From positions 744,001 to 808,000 of the forward strand of contig NZ_JAFRDR010000002.1 of the NCBI RefSeq assembly GCF_017377795.1: a stretch of DNA of 64,000 nucleotides, given 5' to 3'. Below the pieces are notes generated by a model. It made no database searches. It had not been told where the DNA came from and was given only the letters and a program-made list of their open reading frames with translations. Of the stretch, positions 59,392-64,000 are shown piece after piece (the stretch's first letter is position 1; every line of letters starts with the position of its first letter). A program made the translations under genes and the position numbers. Source of the stretch: Williamsia soli. Lineage in GTDB: Bacteria > Actinomycetota > Actinomycetes > Mycobacteriales > Mycobacteriaceae.

Positions 59392-59467
59392 ATCCGCTCC
59401 ACCTACAGAAATCCGCTCCGCTTCCAGGGTTCTGGAAGCGGAGCGGATTGACGGAAGTGGAGCGGAT
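59392..59467. repeat. Symmetric four-box palindrome downstream of ldtB
   Basis: ATCCGCTCC occurs at 59392-59400 and 59411-59419 and its complement at 59440-59448 and 59459-59467, all symmetric about 59429.5 with equal 19-base spacing. The inner pair lies in a perfect 18-bp stem (59410-59427 with 59432-59449) and 4-base loop. It begins 11 bases after the ldtB stop, between convergent tRNA-His and ldtB transcripts. It may be a terminator, a REP-like element or a protein binding site. Confidence 0.8.
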
Positions 59468-59477
59468 CAGGACCTGG

Positions 59478-60710
59478 CTAGGCGTTGCCCTTCTTCCAGG
59501 TCTCCCACGGGATGTTCCAGTCGCCGAGTCCATCGGTACCCGACAGCTGCGGGCCGACGGTGTTCTTGACCGTCACGATGTCGCCGCGCAGGGAGTTCTG
59601 AACCCACCACAGGGCGTTCTCGGGGCTTACGTTGAGGCAGCCGTGGCTCGTGTTCTCGCTACCTTGCGCGTAGACCGACCATGGCGCGGAGTGGATGTAG
59701 ATCCCGCTCCAGGACATCTGGGTCGCGTAGTCGACGTCGAGCCGGTAGCCGGCCGAAGAGTTGACGGGCACACCGTATGTCGATGAATCCATCACGATGG
59801 AGTCGAGACGGTCACCGATGATGTAGGTGCCATTGTCGGTGGGCGTCGAGTCCTTGCCCATCGACGTCGGCATGGTCTTGATGACATTGCCGTTCTCGGT
59901 GATCGTGATCGTCTTGGTGTTGTCGTCGGCCGTCGCGATGAGCTCGCGACCGATGGTGAAGTTGGTCTTCAGGTTCTCCTGGCCGAACAGCCCGTCACCG
60001 AGATCGATGCCGTAGGTGTTCACAGCCACGTTCACCTTGGTGCCGGGCTTCCAGTAGTTCTCCGGCCGCCAGCGCAGCTCCGTGTCACTGAGCCAGTAAA
60101 AAGCACCCTCGGTGGGCGGATCGGTCGTGATCGTGATCGCGTCCTGTGCGGCCTTACGGTTCGGGATCGACTCGTCGAAACGAATCGAGACCGGCATGCC
60201 GACACCGACGGTCGAGTTGTTCTCCGGCAGCAGGTAGGCCTGCGTGAGGTTGTTGGGCGAGCTCGTGGTGAACGTGGTTGTCGACTGGGTGCTGCCTCCG
60301 ATGCCCTTGGCGTCGGCCACGAGCGTGTACTTCTTGTTGTAACCGAAGGAGCCGGCCGGCACAGTCCAGGTCTTCTTGTCCTCCGAGAGGGTTCCCTGGA
60401 CCGGGGTTCCGCCGGCATTGGTGATCGTGACGTCCGTCAGGCGAGCGTCTTTCGCAGTGACCTTGACCGGTGCTCCGGGCGCGAACCCGACGTCGCCGTC
60501 CACGACCGGCTTGTCTGCGAACCCGGTGACCTCGACTGCGGGCTGCAGGAGATCATCGAACGGTGTCGTGCTGACCACCTGATCGCTGTACTTCGGCGGA
60601 GTCGGGTCCGTCGAACACGCTGACATGACACCCGCGAGTGTCACGAGGAAAATCACCAGGACAGCGGGCTTGCCAACCCTGCTGCCCATGGAGGCCTGCC
60701 GGAACCCCAT
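59478..60710 (-). CDS. ldtB: Lipoprotein L,D-transpeptidase with Ig-like domains (LdtB type)
   Basis: 410-residue 3-3 peptidoglycan cross-linking enzyme. The signal peptide ends in a lipobox LAGVMSAC with C32 as the lipidated residue, so it is anchored outside the membrane. Two Ig-like domains (about 50-145 and 150-255) precede the YkuD domain; the catalytic cysteine is in [13 protein letters not shown] and the histidine in [10 protein letters not shown]-terminal Trp-rich tail ([12 protein letters not shown]) closes it, as in LdtMt2-type enzymes. Good ggag site. Matches the orn-tRNA-His-ldtB order of mycobacteria. Confidence 0.95.
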   Translation of the reverse strand: MGFRQASMGSRVGKPAVLVIFLVTLAGVMSACSTDPTPPKYSDQVVSTTPFDDLLQPAVEVTGFADKPVVDGDVGFAPGAPVKVTAKDARLTDVTITNAGGTPVQGTLSEDKKTWTVPAGSFGYNKKYTLVADAKGIGGSTQSTTTFTTSSPNNLTQAYLLPENNSTVGVGMPVSIRFDESIPNRKAAQDAITITTDPPTEGAFYWLSDTELRWRPENYWKPGTKVNVAVNTYGIDLGDGLFGQENLKTNFTIGRELIATADDNTKTITITENGNVIKTMPTSMGKDSTPTDNGTYIIGDRLDSIVMDSSTYGVPVNSSAGYRLDVDYATQMSWSGIYIHSAPWSVYAQGSENTSHGCLNVSPENALWWVQNSLRGDIVTVKNTVGPQLSGTDGLGDWNIPWETWKKGNA

Positions 60711-60895
60711 CTCACTCCAAACATCTGCCTAAGGCCCGACCACGCGGGCAAGAAACCATCTGCGCGAGAGTCTACGTGCAAAGCAGGACAACCGGGAACC
60801 GCGAAACACCGCAAAAGCCCTGGTTTACGGCGCGCGCGCCACGCGATTTTCATTTCTCGGGTCCGGCCTGCTACCGTTCCAACTCGAAAGAACGA

Positions 60896-60968
<73 letters not shown>

Positions 60969-60977
60969 CAACGAAGG

Positions 60978-61008
60978 AAATCCCCGGAGCATGCTCCGGG
61001 GATTTTTC
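60978..61008 (+). terminator. Terminator after tRNA-Lys
   Basis: Palindromic stem aaatccccggagca/tgctccggggattt (60978-60991 with 60992-61005) followed by ttcc; starts 9 bases after the tRNA. Confidence 0.9.
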
Positions 61009-61133
61009 CTTTGTGCCGAGCATTTCATCCATTCGGATGACGACACCAGCTGCTGCGCACGCGGATTCACCCGTTCACACAACTGAGAATGGGGGCCGCG
61101 ACGTCGCGACCCCCATTCGACGAACTCTTCTGA

Positions 61134-61355
61134 TCAGCTCGCGATCTTCTTGATGACGACTGCCAGCACGACGACACCGACTGCGATGAGCGATCCCGCG
61201 ACCGCAGGCTTGCGCAGTGTTGTCAGCGCCGTGGACTTGGCATCCTCGGCCAGCCGCGCAGGGCTGGCCCGGGTGGCCAGGGCGTCGAGGGTGCCGGCGA
61301 GTTCGTCGCGGGCCCGCTCGATGTCGCGTTCGATTCCGTCGGTGTCGCGTCCCAC
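61134..61355 (-). CDS. DUF3618 single-pass membrane protein
   Basis: 73-residue protein: an N-terminal amphipathic helix (IERDIERARDELAGTLDALA, the DUF3618 signature) and one C-terminal membrane helix (GSLIAVGVVVLAVVIKK). Same position, between ldtB and bcp, as in M. tuberculosis (Rv2520c). GTG start with ggagg upstream. Function unknown; the family is often next to membrane stress or envelope genes. Confidence 0.9.
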   Translation of the reverse strand: MGRDTDGIERDIERARDELAGTLDALATRASPARLAEDAKSTALTTLRKPAVAGSLIAVGVVVLAVVIKKIAS

Positions 61356-61481
61356 AGGTCCTCCATCTAGTGCTGCGCCGCCTCGCCGGTGGCCAGGTGC
61401 GTGTTCGGCCGGTCAGTATCGGCTCTACGGTAGTTCACCACGGCGATCGGCAGTGCTCCGCCACACGTTTGCCCACTCCGC

Positions 61482-61487
61482 TAGCCT
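61482..61487 (+). promoter_or_regulatory. -10 hexamer of leaderless bcp
   Basis: TAGCCT, then 7 bases, then the bcp ATG at 61495; only a weak gaag precedes the ATG. Confidence 0.55.
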
Positions 61488-61494
61488 GAAGACG

Positions 61495-61968
61495 ATGACT
61501 GAGAACACACGACTCGCGGTAGGCGACAACGCCCCAGGCTTCTCCCTCCCCGACGCCGACGGCAACACCGTCTCGCTGGATGATTTCCGCGGACGGCAGG
61601 TGATCGTCTACTTCTATCCCGCGGCCAGTACCCCGGGGTGCACAAAGCAGGCGTGCGATTTCCGCGACAACCTCGCCGAGCTCGGCGGCGAGGGCATCGA
61701 TGTCGTGGGGATCTCGCCCGACAAGCCGGCGAAGCTCGCCAAGTTCCGTGATGCGGAAGAGCTGACGTTCCCGCTGTTGTCCGACGTCGACAAGTCCGTG
61801 CTGACCGCGTGGGGTGCTTTCGGGGAGAAGAAGATGTACGGCAAGACAGTCACCGGGGTCATTCGGTCGACGTTCTTGGTCGATGCCGACGGCACGATCG
61901 CACTCGCCCAGTACAACGTGCGGGCAACAGGCCACGTGGCGAAACTCCGCCGCGACCTCGCCGTCTGA
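61495..61968 (+). CDS. bcp: Thioredoxin-dependent thiol peroxidase Bcp
   Basis: Peroxiredoxin (PrxQ/BCP type) of 157 residues that reduces hydroperoxides. The peroxidatic cysteine is C49 in STPGCTKQ and the resolving cysteine C54 in QACDFRD, five residues on, as in 2-Cys BCP proteins. The upstream part of the open frame, from 61150, is antisense to DUF3618 and not used. Precedes a TetR gene on the same strand. Confidence 0.96.
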   Translation: MTENTRLAVGDNAPGFSLPDADGNTVSLDDFRGRQVIVYFYPAASTPGCTKQACDFRDNLAELGGEGIDVVGISPDKPAKLAKFRDAEELTFPLLSDVDKSVLTAWGAFGEKKMYGKTVTGVIRSTFLVDADGTIALAQYNVRATGHVAKLRRDLAV

Positions 61969-61988
61969 TCGGAAAGCGTGCGACCCCC

Positions 61989-62678
61989 ATGGCACAGGTG
62001 CAGTCCGAACCCGGTACCGGGACTCGCGATGCCCTGAGGCCGGGGGCGTCACGGCTGCTCAGTTCAGAGCCGTTGGTACCCCGGAAACGGCCGACCCAGC
62101 AGCGCAGCCAATTGCGTTTCGACGCGATGCTGGCGGCGGCGCGCGATCTGCTGATCGAGGTCGGATTCGAGTCACTCACCTGCGAGCACATCGCACAGCG
62201 CGCCGACGTCCCCATCGGCACGCTCTACCAGTACTTCGCCAACAAATACGTGGTGGTCTGCGAACTCGATCGCCAGGACGCCACCGGCGTGCAGAGTGAA
62301 CTGGCGACCTTCGCGGCGGAGGTCCCATCGCTCGACTGGCCACGCCTGCTCGAGAAGTTCATCGATCACCTGGCCCAGTTGTGGCACGACGATCCGTCGA
62401 GGCGCGCGGTGTGGCTCGCAGTGCAGTCGACCCCGGCGACCCGCGCGACCGCCACGGTGCACGAAAGGGCGCTGGCTGCATTGGTCGCTCGGATCATCGC
62501 CCCGTTGACGCCCGAGCGCAGCCGCCGGGCGCTGATGTCCGAACTGCTGGTCCACACGGCGTACTCACTACTGAGCTTCTCGGTGCAGGAAGGTCAGAAC
62601 CACACCGACACGGTCGCCGAGCTCAAGCTCATGCTCGGTCGCTACATGATGCTCGAGGACCCCGAGAACAGTCGCTGA
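61989..62678 (+). CDS. TetR-family transcriptional regulator
   Basis: 229-residue regulator. The helix-turn-helix (about 40-85: RFDAMLAAARDLLIEVGFES, THE-like EHIAQRADVPIGTLYQYFANK) is canonical; the C-terminal ligand domain includes LLVHTAYSLLSFSV. Twenty bases after bcp on the same strand, so possibly cotranscribed with it. Target and ligand unknown; regulation of bcp, acpS or fas are options suggested only by position. The ATG at 61989 is weakly supported (ggaaag 12 bases upstream). Confidence 0.92.
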   Translation: MAQVQSEPGTGTRDALRPGASRLLSSEPLVPRKRPTQQRSQLRFDAMLAAARDLLIEVGFESLTCEHIAQRADVPIGTLYQYFANKYVVVCELDRQDATGVQSELATFAAEVPSLDWPRLLEKFIDHLAQLWHDDPSRRAVWLAVQSTPATRATATVHERALAALVARIIAPLTPERSRRALMSELLVHTAYSLLSFSVQEGQNHTDTVAELKLMLGRYMMLEDPENSR

Positions 62679-62682
62679 CTTC

Positions 62683-63087
62683 TCAGCTCTCCGGCGGCGC
62701 TTCCTCGATGATCGCGACCGCTCCGGCCATGTCACCGTCGTGGGTCAGGGACACGTGGACGACCGTGCCCTGCAGCAGGTCTCCGATCTCGCCGCCGAGC
62801 CTGATGGCCGGCCGGCCCCACGTATCGGTCACCACCTCGATGTCGCCGTGACGAATCAAGGGCAGCAACGGTTTACGCGCGAACCGGCTGACCGACCATG
62901 CCTTGATGACCGCTTCCTTTGCCGCCCACCGGGCGGCCAGATGCCTCGCCTCGCTGCCGGTGCCGGACGCGGCGTCGCGCCGCTCCCCCACCGTGAACCG
63001 GTCCGCGAATGTGGTGCCCGGTTGCTTCAACTGCTCGGCGAAGCCGGGGATCGACACGAGGTCGATCCCCACTCCGATTACCGTCAT
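62683..63087 (-). CDS. acpS: Holo-[acyl-carrier-protein] synthase
   Basis: Transfers 4'-phosphopantetheine from CoA to acyl carrier domains. 134 residues: Mg-binding GIDLVSIPGFAEQL at the N-terminus, FTVGERRDA and RWAAKEAVIKAW. It lies 34 bases downstream of the type I fas gene on the same strand, as in mycobacteria, and most likely activates the ACP domain of FAS. Ends convergent with the TetR gene. Confidence 0.96.
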   Translation of the reverse strand: MTVIGVGIDLVSIPGFAEQLKQPGTTFADRFTVGERRDAASGTGSEARHLAARWAAKEAVIKAWSVSRFARKPLLPLIRHGDIEVVTDTWGRPAIRLGGEIGDLLQGTVVHVSLTHDGDMAGAVAIIEEAPPES

Positions 63088-63121
63088 GCGTCAGACGTTC
63101 CCATATTTGGCCGGCAGACGC

Positions 63122-64000
63122 TCATTCGCCGGCGCCGTAATGGCCCGTCACCGACAACCGTGCGTCACCATCGAGCAGCATGGCCGCTTCCTGATCGCCC
63201 TCGTAGGCGCTGTCGTCGAACCGGCGGTTCGGCGGCCGCTGATACGCCGGCTTGCCGCCGAACATGGCCTCGAGCAGACGTTGCTGTCCCAGTCGTGACC
63301 GTTCGGCCGCAGCCGCCCGGTACTGCTCACGTTGCGCCGGATCCAGGGCTGCGACAAAGGCTTCCGGATGGACCACCGCGATGAGACCGGATACGTGCCC
63401 GAACCCGAGGCTGGTCAGCAGACCGGCCTTGAGCGCGAACCGCTGTCCGAAACGCAACGGGGCGGTCGGCCAGACGAGGTGCTTGTATTCCTCCATCGCC
63501 TCGTCGACACAGTCCAGGCTGCGGTTCGGCGGGATGACCCCGTCGCGCAGAACCTGGCACAGCCCGATGAGCTGGAAGGCCGCGGCACCGCCCTTGGCGT
63601 GCCCGGTGAGCGACTTTTGTGACACCACGAACAGCGGCGCACCTTCGCTGCGACCGAGAGCCTCGGCAAGGCGCTCATGCAGATTTGCCTCGTTGGGATC
63701 GTTCGCCTTCGTGGAGGTGTCGTGCTTGGACACCAACGCCACATCGTCAGGGCTCACACCCAGTTGACGCAGCGACTTGGCGAAGCCGGAATCCTTCTGT
63801 CCGCGAGCCGCTCCCAGAGCACCGATACCGGGCGCCGGGATGGAGGTGTGGACACCGTCACCGAAGCTCTGCGCCCAGCCGACCACACCGAGCACGGGCA
63901 GACCCATCTCGGCCGCGACATCACCTCGGGCGAGCAGGATCGTGCCACCGCCCTGCGATTCGACGAAGCCGCCGCGACGGCGATCGTTGGCGCGGGAGAA
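63122..64000 (-). CDS. fas: Type I fatty acid synthase, C-terminal end (partial)
   Basis: The frame is open from the window end to the stop at 63122, about 292 codons. It covers the end of the ketosynthase domain of a multidomain FAS-I: GGGTILLARGDVAAEMGLPV, KHDTSTKANDPNE, and SLTGHAKGGAAAFQ, whose histidine belongs to the Cys-His-His active site. FAS-I supplies C16-C26 acyl-CoA for lipids and mycolate synthesis. The rest of the gene lies beyond 64000. Same order as fas-acpS in mycobacteria. Confidence 0.95.
   Translation of the reverse strand, partial: FSRANDRRRGGFVESQGGGTILLARGDVAAEMGLPVLGVVGWAQSFGDGVHTSIPAPGIGALGAARGQKDSGFAKSLRQLGVSPDDVALVSKHDTSTKANDPNEANLHERLAEALGRSEGAPLFVVSQKSLTGHAKGGAAAFQLIGLCQVLRDGVIPPNRSLDCVDEAMEEYKHLVWPTAPLRFGQRFALKAGLLTSLGFGHVSGLIAVVHPEAFVAALDPAQREQYRAAAAERSRLGQQRLLEAMFGGKPAYQRPPNRRFDDSAYEGDQEAAMLLDGDARLSVTGHYGAGE

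Overview
The window is a high-GC actinobacterial chromosome segment, almost certainly from a mycolate-forming member of the Mycobacteriales. Type I fatty acid synthase followed by acpS, a CmrA-like mycolate reductase, mycothiol-type DsbA nitroreductase, CtaJ and two L,D-transpeptidases all point there. Gordonia or a close relative is my best guess, but that is inference. Long blocks keep the gene order known from Mycobacterium tuberculosis (proB-obg-rpmA-rplU-rne-ndk-DUF4233-folC-valS-mobA; clpX-clpP2-clpP1-tig; nei-rpiB-dsbA-pepN; DUF5130-ctaJ-HNH-glbO-aglA-gdh-ettA-ssb; cmrA-orn-ldtB-DUF3618-bcp-acpS-fas).

Layout. 1-2.2 kb: end of an ectoine operon (ectA end, ectB, ectC) closed by a strong terminator. 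2.3-16 kb: a sirtuin, then a long minus-strand run of proline, ribosome, RNA-decay, nucleotide, folate and tRNA-charging genes. 16-20 kb: a molybdenum module (mobA, divergent FdhF-like oxidoreductase and fdhD). 20-24.4 kb: protein quality control (clpX, clpP2, clpP1, trigger factor), then tRNA-Pro and tRNA-Gly. 24.9-31.2 kb: L,D-transpeptidase, sthA, a LysB/cutinase-like esterase, Nei glycosylase, rpiB, M48 protease and DsbA-like protein. 31.4-45.2 kb: pepN, DUF5130, ctaJ, HNH nuclease, truncated haemoglobin, GH13 glucosidase, the 180-kDa class NAD-glutamate dehydrogenase and EttA.

45.3-49.9 kb is the most accessory-looking part: a translationally coupled operon of zinc butanediol dehydrogenase, SDR acetoin/butanediol dehydrogenase and a GAF regulator. 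It is divergent from an unrecognised polytopic membrane protein, and a large symmetric GTTGC operator-like repeat lies between them. 49.9-57.4 kb holds ssb, a CopD/CtaG fusion, tRNA-Arg, a small unknown gene, a DUF222-HNH protein, PadR and a 2,4-dienoyl-CoA reductase-like enzyme. 57.4-64 kb holds cmrA, orn, tRNA-His, lipoprotein LdtB, tRNA-Lys, DUF3618, bcp, TetR, acpS and the 3' end of fas, which runs off the window.

Two themes recur. Many genes start at a GTG or ATG placed 6-7 bases after a TANNNT -10 hexamer, the leaderless arrangement. Intergenic hairpins and repeats are dense; the most striking is a symmetric four-box palindrome just downstream of ldtB. I saw no CRISPR array, IS element, prophage or integrase.
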